NCBI GenBank assembly: GCA_029204225.1
Contig: CM055097.1
Coordinates: forward strand, 61,598,640-61,662,639
Direction of reading: 5' to 3'
DNA from: Diphasiastrum complanatum
Lineage: Eukaryota; Streptophyta; Lycopodiopsida; Lycopodiales; Lycopodiaceae
DNA: 64,000 nt
Shown: piece after piece, positions 45,881 through 54,596 of the stretch
How the letters are laid out: each line of letters starts with the position of its first letter
Position numbering within the stretch: position 1 is the first letter of the stretch
Notes under the pieces: generated by a model
Seen by the model: the letters and a program-made list of their open reading frames with translations, nothing else
What the model was told of the DNA's origin: nothing
Database searches by the model: none
Position numbers and translations under genes: made by a program

Positions 45881-46012
45881 GAAAATAGTGTTTATCACAC
45901 ACACATTCAATCAACGTTGATTACACACAGACATACACAACTATGCATAGCCAAACACACACATATACACACACCCTACACATAATATTACATACATTCA
46001 ACATAGATATAT
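45881..46012. repeat. (CA)-rich transition
   Basis: ACACAC-rich sequence linking the minisatellite and the next array. No gene. Confidence 0.8.
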
Positions 46013-46590
46013 ATGAAAAAACAATCCACAATCAGCCTCGAATTTTTCAAAAGGATCAAATTTTTCCAATGGATCGAACTTTTTCGACTCAATGTTGAGC
46101 TTGACAAAGAAGGATTTTTGACCCTGGATTGGATCGGATTGAGGCGGACCCTTTGTATATTTTCTGACCCAAAGCAAAATCCAACCCTTTGTATATTTTC
46201 GACTCTTTGTATAGTCAATTCAGAGTTTTTTCGAGGACTCAAATTTTTCCAAAGACTCGAATATTTCCAAAGGATTGAATTTTTCCAAAGACTCGAATTT
46301 TTCTAAAGAATCAAATTTTTTCGACCCAATGTTGAGCTTGGCAAAGAAATACTTTTTGACCCTGGATCGGATCGGATCGAGACAGATTTATTCCAAACCC
46401 TTGTATATTTTCGACCCCGAGTACAATCTGACCCTTTGTATATTTTTTACCCTTTGTACTGTCAACTCAGAATTTTTTCAAAGACTTGAATTTTTTCGAA
46501 GACTCGAATTTTTTTCTACAGACTCAAATTTTTTCGAAGACTTGAATTTTTTCGAAGACTCGAATTTTTTCAAAGACTCAGATTTCTAAC
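46013..46590 (-). repeat. Array of TTTTTCCAAAGACTCGAATT-type motifs
   Basis: Units such as GACTCGAATTTTTCCAAA and GGATCAAATTTTTCCAATGG at ~17-20 bp spacing, with longer blocks (ACCCTTTGTATATTTTCGAC) repeated at about 46,150, 46,200 and 46,430. It is the reverse complement of the array at 50,100-50,705. Phe-rich ORFs are artefacts. Confidence 0.88.
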
Positions 46591-47389
46591 CGATAATAAC
46601 GGATTTTACAATGAGTCAGATTTTATATATTGGGTCAAAAAGTAACGTGACCCGATCCAGGGTCGAACACTCCTAATAATTTCGGCCTCGATCCAATACG
46701 ATCCAAGGTCGAAAAATTTCTTTTTGACAAGGATGACATTGGGTCAAAAAAAATCCAACACTAGATGTTTTGACCTTCTAAAAAACTCGAACCTTTTTTT
46801 TTTGGATTTTGTACAACTTTTAAGATGCTCATTATTGCGGCTGAGCATCGAATTCCAACAAAACACGCATATATACAACATGCATAAACAACATATTCAC
46901 TTTGAATTGTGGGCCGCCCGTTAACAAACATTTGCAAACTCAAATCCTACCACCCATCAACTTTTTATTAAGATACTCCCTGTGCTATTGTTAAACATGG
47001 TTAAATTTTGACCCCGATTATGGCCGAGATGTGTGAGATATGTTACATATTCAAGATGCGAGATGGGCCACCATCAAAATCATCGGCCATCATCCAGATC
47101 GTCGATGGCCACCTAAATCCACACGATATTTGTACGATCATTGGCCGTCCACCCAAACCATTGGTTGCCACCCAAATTTTTGGCTAATTGCCACTGACAA
47201 CTTTTGACCCAAACCATTGACCTTCAACCCAAACCATCAGTCATAACCCAAATTGCTGGCCGCCGTCGGCCGTCCATTGTCCATCCATTGTCCATCTTCA
47301 ATCATCAATCGCCCACTCTTAGCATCATCCACATGTCTCGACCACAAGCCGCCACATAGATTATCGGCCGTCAACAACATGCACTCTTT
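46591..47389. other. Non-coding H3 tail with GGCCGTC/CACCCAAA motifs
   Basis: No gene. From 47,070 it has repeated variants of CACCCAAACCATTGGC, ATCATCGGCCATCATCCAGA and CATCGGCCGTC. AGCATCATCCACATGTCTCG (47,320) and ACCACAAGCCGCCAC recur inverted at 50,915-50,955, linking H3 to the inverted element on the right. Confidence 0.7.
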
Positions 47390-47416
47390 ATATATATATA
47401 TGTGTGTGTGTGTGTA

Positions 47417-47452
<36 letters not shown>
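47390..47452. repeat. (TA)n(TG)n(TA)n microsatellite at H3/H4 boundary
   Basis: The second TA run lies inside the H4 5' end (TCTA followed by TA units, then AAACTTATG), so it appears to be an expansion of the terminal TCTATTTAAAC sequence. Confidence 0.9.
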
Positions 47453-47458
<6 letters not shown>

Positions 47459-47749
47459 TATGTACACTTTTGTGCATGTGTATGGGTGCACCCATACATC
47501 CTCCTCCCCTCACCCATGCACACACATTTTTAAACTAAAAATTTAAAAAATCCTCCTCCCCATGCATGCATATTCAAAAATCCAGCTCCCTCCTCTGGAC
47601 TCCATATCTTTTTGCCTAGAATATCTCTGGAATGGTTGCTTTTTGACTAGAATCTCTCTCGAATGATTGAGCCTGGAAGTTGGTGAGGTTTATTGATCAA
47701 AAATTGGCATGTTAGATGCACGACTTCCTAATCTATTCACTAGGCCGCA

Positions 47750-47960
47750 GAAAGGATGTTTGAACGATGGCAGGACAGCACAGGCAAATCGGTGAATATT
47801 CTAATAGTAGATCTCATTGGGGCGATGCATTCTGATCTGATGGAACATCACTCTTGTGGAGCTGTGCTGGTGGCTATAGCGAACAGTGTCCATCTCCTCT
47901 TTGCTTACCTTGTGAAGACCTTACGCGGCCTTGAATTCTTTCCCCATGAAAGAAGGGATT
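47750..47960. other. Unassigned segment next to the HOP fragment
   Basis: An open plus-strand frame (47,756-47,980) reads FERWQDSTGKSVNILIVDLI and HSCGAVLVAIANSVHLLFAY. No family was recognised, and it overlaps the tail of the minus-strand HOP fragment, so it may be chance or another captured piece. Confidence 0.3.
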
Positions 47961-48372
47961 TTAGCTTTTTGCAACCTTAAAGAGTTCGAATGCATCTTTG
48001 TAATGTGTTACTGCTGCATCAAACTCCTTCTTGTACGCCACATTTCCAGTCTCCTTCTCTACTTAATAGCCTCTGCCTTCCGGTCCTTTTTTTCCTTTTC
48101 CTCCTCAGACACCTCCATTAGTTGTGGCTCTATCTCTGGCTCATGCCTTGTTGTGGCTTTAGTAGCAGGTCTTGTCGGCTCATCCTCATGATCAAACATA
48201 CCTCTCATGTCTTGGTCCTATGTTTGTACGTTCACCCCCAACAACAATCCTAATACTTGCGTCATCCGTGGATCTGCTCATTGAGCTAGGGTTTCTTTGC
48301 ACATCTTGAAGCATTCTCACAAAGTCAGGCTGCTGCAGAAAACCTTTTGTTTTTAGATCTGCTGTTGTGGTC
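47961..48372 (-). pseudogene. HSP70/HSP90-organizing protein (HOP/STI1) fragment in H4
   Basis: HOP is a cytosolic TPR co-chaperone passing clients from HSP70 to HSP90. Minus-strand translation: GFLQQPDFVRMLQDVQRNP, then after a shift ADPRMTQVLGLLLGVNVQT (the first DP/STI1 domain, F.QQPDFV.M.Q..Q.NP...QD.RV.Q.LG.LLGV). This is followed by an acidic and charged linker (EPQLMEVSEEEKEKKDRKAE) and, after a stop, EKETGNVAYKKEFDAAVTHY, the opening of the TPR2A repeat. The order matches plant HOP without introns over this span. Stops and frameshifts make it non-functional. It covers perhaps a fifth of the normal ~570-residue protein. Confidence 0.8.
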
Positions 48373-48594
48373 GAAGGGAGGCCTGATAGGGTACGAGCCA
48401 AGCTAGGGCTTTGTCAGTACGTGTTGTAGGAAGTGCAGATGAGTCCCAACAACTTGGAAAAATCTTCTGCGCAGATTCCAAGGGTCGTAAGCTGAGCACA
48501 TCTTGGGAGCTTCCCGGAATTTTGTACAGACAGACTCAATATCGGTCATTAGGACATCCGCCCTTTCCCAATTCACCCAAAACACCCGAATGCC
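48373..48594 (-). other. Unassigned captured sequence between HOP and EXO70-like fragments
   Basis: An open frame (48,403-48,585) reads VNWERADVLMTDIESVCTKF and onward, without a recognisable family. It could be an exon of a further captured gene or intron sequence. Confidence 0.3.
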
Positions 48595-48800
48595 AGAAAA
48601 ATAAGTGTAGAAAGTATGAAAGCAACGGGTGCCATGGCTTGATCCAGATGGCTGCCCAGTGCGTGTGCGTCATGTGACCGCTTCAGAATTGGCCTCAATG
48701 ACACTTTTATATCTGGCAAACGCTCACGAATGCTTTGAAATCTTGACTGCACCATATCCAGCTCTGATGCCAGCACTTGCGACTTCGCCACCATATGTTG
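48595..48800 (-). pseudogene. EXO70-like exocyst subunit fragment in H4
   Basis: EXO70 is a plasma-membrane-binding subunit of the exocyst tethering complex. The minus strand reads ASELDMVQSRFQSIRERLPD, then IKVSLRPILKRSHDAHALGS and HLDQAMAPVAFILSTL. This fits the N-terminal EXO70 pattern (..R...L..RLP.LE...RPI......L...G.HID.A..PA..VL..F). It is only about 60 residues of a ~600-residue family, so this is a moderate-confidence match. It directly follows the reductase-like fragment in a different frame. Confidence 0.5.
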
Positions 48801-48935
48801 TTCCCCGCTCACCGCACTTCACCAAATCCACTTTATTGATTCCCACATTGTGTATTGACATGATTTCTAGGTTAGGAAGAGCATCTATTACCTCAACATT
48901 GGCTCCAACCAAGGCGTTTTCAACTAATCCCTTTA
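48801..48935 (-). pseudogene. Hydroxyphenylpyruvate/glyoxylate reductase-like fragment in H4
   Basis: The family uses NAD(P)H to reduce 2-oxo acids. The minus strand reads KGLVENALVGANVEVIDALP, then NLEIMSIHNVGINKVDLVKC and GERGT. It matches the N-terminal catalytic segment of plant HPPR (VGADAELIDALPKLEIVSSFSVG.DKVDL.KCKE(R/K)GI.VTNTPDVL). It ends exactly before the VTNTPDVL block and is replaced by the EXO70-like piece, a fusion typical of transposon-captured exons. Confidence 0.72.
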
Positions 48936-49560
48936 TCCGTTTTTTTTGAAAAAAGCTGTTTTGTCATCAGCCTCCCATAACTTTAGAGCACGCGGGCTTG
49001 TTCAAGACGTCGAGACAAGGAGAAGCAGGGCGTGTGTGTAGGTTGTAGAGCGCGACAGGGAGGAGCGAGCATGGCCAAGACAAGGAGGAGCAGGGCGGGC
49101 CGCGATTGGAAGAGACAAGGTAGGAGGGTGAAGGATGAGTTGGAGATGGTGAGGCGGGGTGGGGTTTGTTAACAAAAAAATAATTTTGATTTTTTGTTAA
49201 GCTCAATTTTCACGACGTTTGTCTGAAAATGCCTTTTTTGTCGGGGGGAATGCCACTAAATGGACTACTTTTCAACATTCTCGAGAATTGGTCCAATGTC
49301 ACGGAACGGAGTCCATTTTTTAGACCATTTGTTTTGTCCTATGCTGCACGTCGAGACGAATCCACATGACTAAACGGGGCTCCAAACGGTTTAGTACTCG
49401 CAGCAAAACGTGCGTCCGACCTAGAAACCCTAGACGTAGTCTTGAGATTCTAGGCCGTCGAGCCAAAAAATTGGTCGGATTCAGTAAAAAACGGTCAGAA
49501 CTTTCGGACGAGAGGTGTTCAGAACTTCCTCCTAAACCATCAGTTGCCATCCAAATCATC
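48936..49560. other. Unassigned GC-richer segment of H4
   Basis: Includes purine-rich repeats (GACAAGGAGGAGCAGGGCG) around 49,040-49,150 and open frames on both strands between 49,320 and 49,700 with no family resemblance. TCATCGGCCGTCACCCAGAT near 49,557 is the subterminal motif shared with H3. Confidence 0.5.
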
Positions 49561-49569
49561 GGCCGTCAC

Positions 49570-49809
49570 CCAGATCGTCGGCCGCACACGCACATGCACG
49601 CGCACACAAACACAGTGCGCACACCCACAAACACACACAGACCCACACAAACATACCCGTACACACACACAGCGCACACACACACACACACACACACTTT
49701 GTAAACCACACACACATACACACCCAGCCTAAGCCTAAAGCCTAAAGCCTAAAGCTACAACTTAATCTTAATCCACAACCCACACACACACACACTCCAT
49801 AAACACACG

Positions 49810-49847
<38 letters not shown>

Positions 49848-49870
49848 GCCATTAGGGCACGCATGCACGC
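49570..49870. repeat. (CA)n microsatellites with a (GCCTAAA)3 run
   Basis: Several ACAC tracts and, at about 49,728-49,755, CCTAAGCCTAAAGCCTAAAG, a 7-bp repeat one base different from the plant telomere unit CCCTAAA. Confidence 0.85.
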
Positions 49871-49915
49871 ACGCACGTCCACCATTGCCTGTCAACGACG
49901 GGCACTCTTTACTAG

Positions 49916-49988
<73 letters not shown>
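49916..49988. repeat. (TA)n(GT)n tract between two Helitron 3' ends
   Basis: TA then GT dinucleotides fill the whole space between CTAG at 49,912-49,915 (plus) and CTAG at 49,990-49,993 (minus), so both Helitron ends abut the same microsatellite. Confidence 0.93.
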
Positions 49989-49989
<1 letters not shown>

Positions 49990-49991
<2 letters not shown>

Positions 49992-50990
49992 AGTTGTGAG
50001 TGCCCGTGGTTGACGGGCAATGAAGGCCGATCTAGGTGACGGCCTATGATTTGGATGATGGCCGATCTCGCACATCTCGCATCTCGAATATCTAACATTT
50101 GAGTCTTTGGAAAAATTCGAGCCTTTGAAAAAATTCTAGTTTTCAGAAAAATTCTAGTCTTTGGAAAAATTCGAGTCTTTGGAAAAAAAAAATCGAGTCT
50201 CTGAAAAAATTTGAGTCTTCGAAAAAATTTGAGTCTTTTGAAAAATTTGACTTGACAATACAAAGGGTCCTTCGATCCTTCAAAAAATTCGAGTTGACAA
50301 TTCGATCCTTCGGAAAAATTCGAGTCTTTGGAAAATTCGATCCATTGGAAAAATTCGAGTCTTTTAAAAAATTTGAGTCTTTTTAAAAATTCGAGTTGTC
50401 CAAAAAATTCGAGTCTTTCCAAAAATTCGAGTCATCGGAAAAAATTCGAGTCATCGGAAAAATTCAAGTCGTTCCAAAAATTCGAGTCTTTTGAAAAAAT
50501 TCGAGTCGTTCCAAAAAAATTTGAGTCTTCGGAAAAATTTGAGTCTTCGAAAAAATTCGAGTCTTTCGGAAAAATTCGAGTCATTAAAAAAAATTCGAGT
50601 CTTTGGAAAAAATTCGAGTTTTCTGAGAAATTCGAGTTTTTGGAGAAATTCGAATCTTTGGAGAAATTCGAGTCTTTTGAAAAATTTGAGTCTTATGAAA
50701 TTCGAGCCAAAATTTGGTCGGCCAGTTTTTTCTTTTTGGAAGGGGAGACGTTTTGGGTGGATCAGAGAGAGGGAAGGTGGGGAGGGGTGGAGTGTGGGTA
50801 TGTTCGCCAATGGCATTTTTTTTGGGCGGGCCGGCAAGGGAAGGGTGAACACATAGGGTGGGTGGAGTGAGGGTATGCCCGTCGTTTTGCTTGTCGTTGA
50901 TGGGTGGTCGACGATTTGGGTGGCGGCTTGTGGTCGAGACATGTGGATGATGCTCATAGCAGGTGATTGATGATATACTTAGTCATCCTC
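49990..50990 (-). mobile_element. Inverted Helitron-like element H5 (3' end defined)
   Basis: On the minus strand the terminus is hairpin GCCCGTC-AAC-CACGGGC (50,002-50,018, one mismatch), 8 nt, CTAG (49,990-49,993), then T. The sequence to its right (GAAGGCCGATC, GATGATGGCCGATC) is the shared subterminal region, followed by the AAAATTCGAGTC array and by an inverted match to H3 (50,885-50,960). The 5' end was not located; 50,990 is only where the H3 similarity fades. Confidence 0.6.
50100..50705 (+). repeat. Array of GAAAAATTCGAGTCTTT-type motifs
   Basis: About 30 degenerate units of 17-20 bp (AAAATTCGAGTCTTTGG, AAAATTCGAGTCTTCGG, AAAATTCGAGTCGTTCC). Reverse complement of the array at 46,013-46,590. 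Ser/Lys/Phe-rich ORFs on both strands are artefacts. Confidence 0.9.
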
Positions 50991-51029
50991 CCCCTCCCTG
51001 TGGTCTGTGGCACACCATTCTTTCTATTT
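50706..51029. other. Non-coding G-rich segment with inverted H3 similarity
   Basis: GGTGGGGAGGGGTGGAG-type G-rich sequence at 50,780-50,880, then the inverted H3 block (GGCGGCTTGTGGTCGAGACA). No gene. Confidence 0.6.
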
Positions 51030-51095
51030 TCTAAACCATGCAGGCTTGGGGTTTTGCCACGTGGCAAGCCACATAGGCCTACCATAGGCTTTGTG
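51030..51095 (-). repeat. Inverted fragment of the CCACGTGG minisatellite
   Basis: GCCACGTGGCAAGCCACATA and GGCCTACCATAGGC are the reverse complement of units at 44.3-45.9 kb. The H3 contents (minisatellite, array, tail) thus recur to the right in inverted orientation. Confidence 0.8.
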
Positions 51096-52020
51096 TAGCA
51101 GACTTTGGTGTTATAATGATCGCTAGAGATACACAACTGTATCACTCAGTAGAAGTTATTATGATGATATTATTTAAAAAATGACTTGTATTCTCTCCTA
51201 GATTCCGATGTTCTATTACAGAACTAAGCTCCCACCTTTTGATTTTGTCAATGTTAATATAATCCCATTCCTTCTAATCCTGTCCATAAAGATGGGCTTT
51301 GCCATCTCGAACAGTGACCACCATCTTGTCACAAACAATAGTAGCTCTTGTTATTTATAGGAAATTGATTGATATTGTTGCTTTACATGCTCTTGCATCT
51401 ACTTATTTATATATCTAACCACCCAACACTTGAATTAGCACTTGAATAGGTCAAAATCTTATATAATGTGTTTGAGGTTTGAGAATGATATGATACCTAT
51501 GATTGAATTGAAATAAAAAACATTGCATCCGAATATTTGAACAAAGGAATCTTACCTCATATTCTCAACATCTAAAGAAATTTAACACCTTGGCTTGCAA
51601 TATAGTGCTTCCAGCTTTGGCTTATGTATAGGGGAAGGCCTCCGTCCGAGGGCCTTCCAAGGAAGCTTACTTATGTGTGAGTGATGGCCATTTACATGGG
51701 GTGCAAGTACAAATCTTGGCATACAAAAACTTGGCATACAAAAAAATCCTCAGGAGACAAATCAGGAAACAAAACGATTTGAGCATCGAAATGGCAGGAG
51801 TTATACTAACAGTTGCAAATCTTCCAACTATCTGCAGGAGAGAGAGCGAGTAGATATATACCTTAAGAATAACCCAATGCTTCCTTGAGGGAAGACTCAA
51901 TGAATCAATTTGGAGCTTCTTGAAGACCCACTGCATAGAAGTCAAAAGTTCCATTTCCACAGCCAAAAGCTTTGTTTCCATAGTCGATTGGGTGTACTAG
52001 TTGGTTATTGCTAGGTAATT
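51096..52020. other. Non-coding segment
   Basis: No recognisable gene, LTR or array. Contains a short GC-rich hairpin GGAAGGCC...GGCCTTCC at about 51,634-51,660. Confidence 0.6.
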
Positions 52021-52450
52021 GGATGACCCAAGGTCGAAAAAGTATTATGTATCGAAAATATACAATGGGTCGAAAAATATACACAGGGTCAAAAAATACA
52101 CACAGGGTCAAAAAATACAATGTGTCAAAAAAATACACTGGGTCGGAAATTATACACAGGGTTGAAAAATATACAGTAAACCAGGGTCGAAAAATTTAGA
52201 CCTGATTCGACTCGACTCAAGGTCGAAAAAGTACTCTGTATCGAAAATATACACAGGGTCGAAAAATATACACAGGGTCAGAAAATACAAAGAGGGTCCA
52301 AAAAAGTCGAGTAAACCAAGGTCGAAAAATTTAGACCCGATTCGACCCGAGACAGGGTCGAAAAAGGACTATGTATCGAAAATATACACTGGGTCGAAAA
52401 ATATACACTGGGTCAAAAAATACAAACAGGGTCGGAAAAAAGCGAGTGAA
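52021..52450 (+). repeat. Array of GGGTCGAAAAATATACACA-type motifs
   Basis: Units GGGTCGAAAAATATACAC, GGGTCAAAAAATACA and CCAGGTACG/CCAAGGTCGAAAAATT recur, with a higher-order period of about 150-165 bp (GTCGAAAAAGTACTNTGTAT at 52,030, 52,214 and 52,354). Related GGGTCAAAAA and GGTCGAAAAATTT motifs occur at 46,640-46,760. Confidence 0.85.
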
Positions 52451-53110
52451 CCAGGTACGTCCAACAACTGAAGGCATAGTTTGTGTCTGACAGTTGAAGG
52501 TATGTCTGACTGTTTGAAGGTACGTCTGACTAGGTAGACCCGAAGGCCTGATTTCAAAGTGCTTACGCCCGGTTTACATACGATGGGTAGGGTTTACTTC
52601 CAATGGGTAGACCCAAAGGCTGGGTGCGAGGTCCGGTCTGATGGGCAGACCCGATGTACATCTGATGGGGAGACCTTTACGTCCCATTGGGCAAAGGTTT
52701 ATGTCTGATGGGCAGAGGTTTACATCCGACAAGATCCGAAGGCTGGGTGCGAGGTCAGGTCCGATGGGAAAAAAAGAAGGCTGGGTCTGATGGGCAGAAA
52801 GGAAGGCTGGGTCCGATGTTCAGGTCCGATGGACAGGAAGGAAGGTTGTTTACATCCGATGGAATTGGGTTTCGCAGGTCAAATCCGAAGGCCTAGGTCG
52901 TATGGTTTACTTTCGATGGTTCAGCGCATTTGTGCTTGTTGCGTTCAGATTCGAGGGTGGTTCAGATCCGACAGTTTGGTTTACATATGTCAGTTTGTAG
53001 TCAGATGGACTGAGCCGAAAGCCTGGTTCCAACAGTTGGTGATTGTAAGCAGAGAATCCGATGGTTTGTAGTCAGATCCCAATGGTCTGTTGGGATTACG
53101 TCCGACTATT
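52451..53110 (+). repeat. Array of TCCGATGGGCAGA / GAAGGCTGGGT motifs
   Basis: TTTACATCCGATGGG, GAAGGCTGGGTGCGAGGTC and GGTCCGATGG recur at irregular spacing. The plus-strand frames (GQVRWEKKKAGSDGQ) are artefacts. Confidence 0.8.
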
Positions 53111-53630
53111 TTGTGTGGGCAGTCTATGAATGAAACACAGAAACGGAGACTGCCAAAGAGATGGATCAAAATGACTATTGTAGCGAACAGACAAAGCCAC
53201 AAGAATAAAGTTCCAAAAATGAGCCATCACTGCAGTTCCAAGCCATTCTCAGCATGAGAGAGGCCGCTAGTGCACCTCCTTCTACCGCCATCGTTGGCCA
53301 AAAAATCATTAAAGACACTTGTGAGGGCTGTTTGGTCGCTATAGAAGTGGCTTCCAGATCAGACAATAGGCAGAATCGTTGCCCTACATCACTCTTCCAA
53401 CCCCAGCAAGTCGCACTCTATGCAGACACACAGATCCGGAAGCTCCTTTTGCAAACGAAGAAGAATGGCCAGAGCAACCCGATGGATCAAATCTGCACTC
53501 ATGAAAGGTAGCAGCAAGCGGTGAAGGTAGGGGAGCCACTTTGAATAATGCTGATAGCATGGTCGCTGCCATGGTTGGACGATGGATCGAGAGCAAAGAA
53601 AAAAAAAAGAGCGAGACAGAGAGAGCGCCC
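53111..53630 (-). other. Unassigned coding-like sequence downstream of tubulin pseudogene
   Basis: Minus-strand frames read LHRLLLPFMSADLIHRVALA and ILLRLQKELPDLCVCIECDL (about 53,385-53,560), then SDLEATSIATKQPSQVSLMI and LAASLMLRMAWNCSDGSFLE (about 53,175-53,365). The first has a helix-rich HEAT-like look. No family was identified. It may be another gene fragment fused to the tubulin retrocopy. Confidence 0.3.
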
Positions 53631-53639
53631 CAGGGGAGA

Positions 53640-54236
53640 GAGAAAGAGAGATAGGAACAAGCACAATATTGTTGGAAATCTCTTGATGCTAGAGGAGCAA
53701 AACCAACCATAAATAAATGCTAACGTGGGAATGGAATAAGATTGACAACAAGCTTTCGTAGATCTGAGTTTAATTGTCCGAGAAATCGCAAACAACATGT
53801 GATTGCGCTCATGGTCACAGAAATCAAATGTTCAAGTCACCGAACGTAGGAGTAATAAGCTTCAGAGTTCTGAAGCAAATGTCATAGAGTGCCTCATTGT
53901 CCATACCATACACTCATCTGCATTTTTGACCAATTGATGAATAGAAAGCTCTGCATTTTTGACCAACTAATGAATAGAAAGCGTAGCTTTATATGGTTCA
54001 ACAACGGTGTCTGAAACCTTTGGAGATGGAAAAACTGAAAACGTTAGCATCATTCTATTTGGATATTCTTTAATGATCTTAGAAATCAAAAGCATTCCCA
54101 TTCCGGAACCGGTACCTCCGCCAAGAGAATGGCACACTTGAAAACCCTGCAAACAATCGCAGCCTTCGGCTTCTTTACGAACCACGTCCAACACAGAATC
54201 AATCAACTCTGCCTCTTTTGTGTAATGTCCCTTAGT
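53640..54236 (-). pseudogene. Beta-tubulin pseudogene fragment
   Basis: Beta-tubulin is the GTP-binding microtubule subunit. The minus strand reads [40 protein letters not shown] (the GTP-binding GGGTGSG loop), [37 protein letters not shown], then after a 33-bp internal duplication [24 protein letters not shown], a frameshift, [20 protein letters not shown] and, in another frame, MVGFAPLASRDFQQY. It covers about residues 105-285 of ~445, without introns. N- and C-terminal parts are missing. Stops, frameshifts and the duplication make it non-functional. Confidence 0.9.
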
Positions 54237-54340
54237 GTCTCTCTCTCTATCTCTGGACAACGGGACTATTTTAATAGGCGACAATATCTCTGAAACTCGA
54301 CTGATGCTGTAGGTTAGAGCGGTAACATCTCTGACCGTCT

Positions 54341-54342
<2 letters not shown>

Positions 54343-54389
<47 letters not shown>
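54343..54389. repeat. (AG)n microsatellite
   Basis: About 23 AG units, left border of repeat R copy 2. Directly downstream (plus) of the tubulin pseudogene's upstream end. Confidence 0.95.
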
Positions 54390-54391
<2 letters not shown>

Positions 54392-54596
54392 TGCCTTCGG
54401 GGAGGAAAATTTGAAATGTGTGTGTGTGTGCCAAAAGAATTAAAAAAAAATTGTATGTGTTGTTTTCTTATCATTTTTTTAAACGACGTTTTTTTAGCTT
54501 TTTTCTTTGAAAAAACGTGACATTTTTCACGGGCAGTGTGTGACATTCTCAGCGGCACAGGGTTAATTTTTTGACGGCAACCCTTACATCCTCGCT

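Larger units (their letters stand above)
43790..47392 (+). mobile_element. Probable larger Helitron-like element H3
   Basis: Left: 43,793-44,165 matches the H1 body (TTTAAACTTACGTACACTTT, CATGCATCCTCCTCCCC, TTTCATGGTGAAAGGTGTTA), although the terminal TC is lost. Right: ATTATCGGCCGTCAACAACA, then TGCACTCTTTATA at about 47,365-47,392, looks like a decayed version of the H1 terminus (GTCAACGACGGGCACTCTTTACTAG). Between them lie the CCACGTGG minisatellite and the TTTTTCGA array. The right-end assignment is an inference. Confidence 0.45.
47415..49915 (+). mobile_element. Helitron-like element H4 carrying gene fragments, 2.5 kb
   Basis: The 5' end reads TCTATATATA...TATAAACTTATGTACAC, preceded by A (47,414), the same start as H1 with an expanded TA run. 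The 3' end is hairpin GCCTGTC-AAC-GACGGGC (49,887-49,903), 8 nt, CTAG (49,912-49,915), followed by T. The interior holds minus-strand fragments of at least three unrelated plant genes (47,961-48,935), then GC-rich unassigned sequence and CA repeats. Multi-gene capture is typical of plant Helitrons. No Rep/helicase was seen, so it is non-autonomous. Confidence 0.72.

Noticed and set aside
49728-49755. Interstitial telomere repeat
   Set aside because: Only about three units of a variant (GCCTAAA) within CA repeats; too short and not the canonical CCCTAAA.
50100-50870. 180-codon Ser/Lys/Phe-rich open frame and its minus-strand partner
   Set aside because: Both arise from the AAAATTCGAGTC array; opposing long frames with mirrored composition are typical of a stop-poor repeat.
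53967-54434. A functional beta-tubulin gene
   Set aside because: The N-terminus is microsatellite-derived sequence, the C-terminal third is absent, and there are frameshifts plus an internal duplication.
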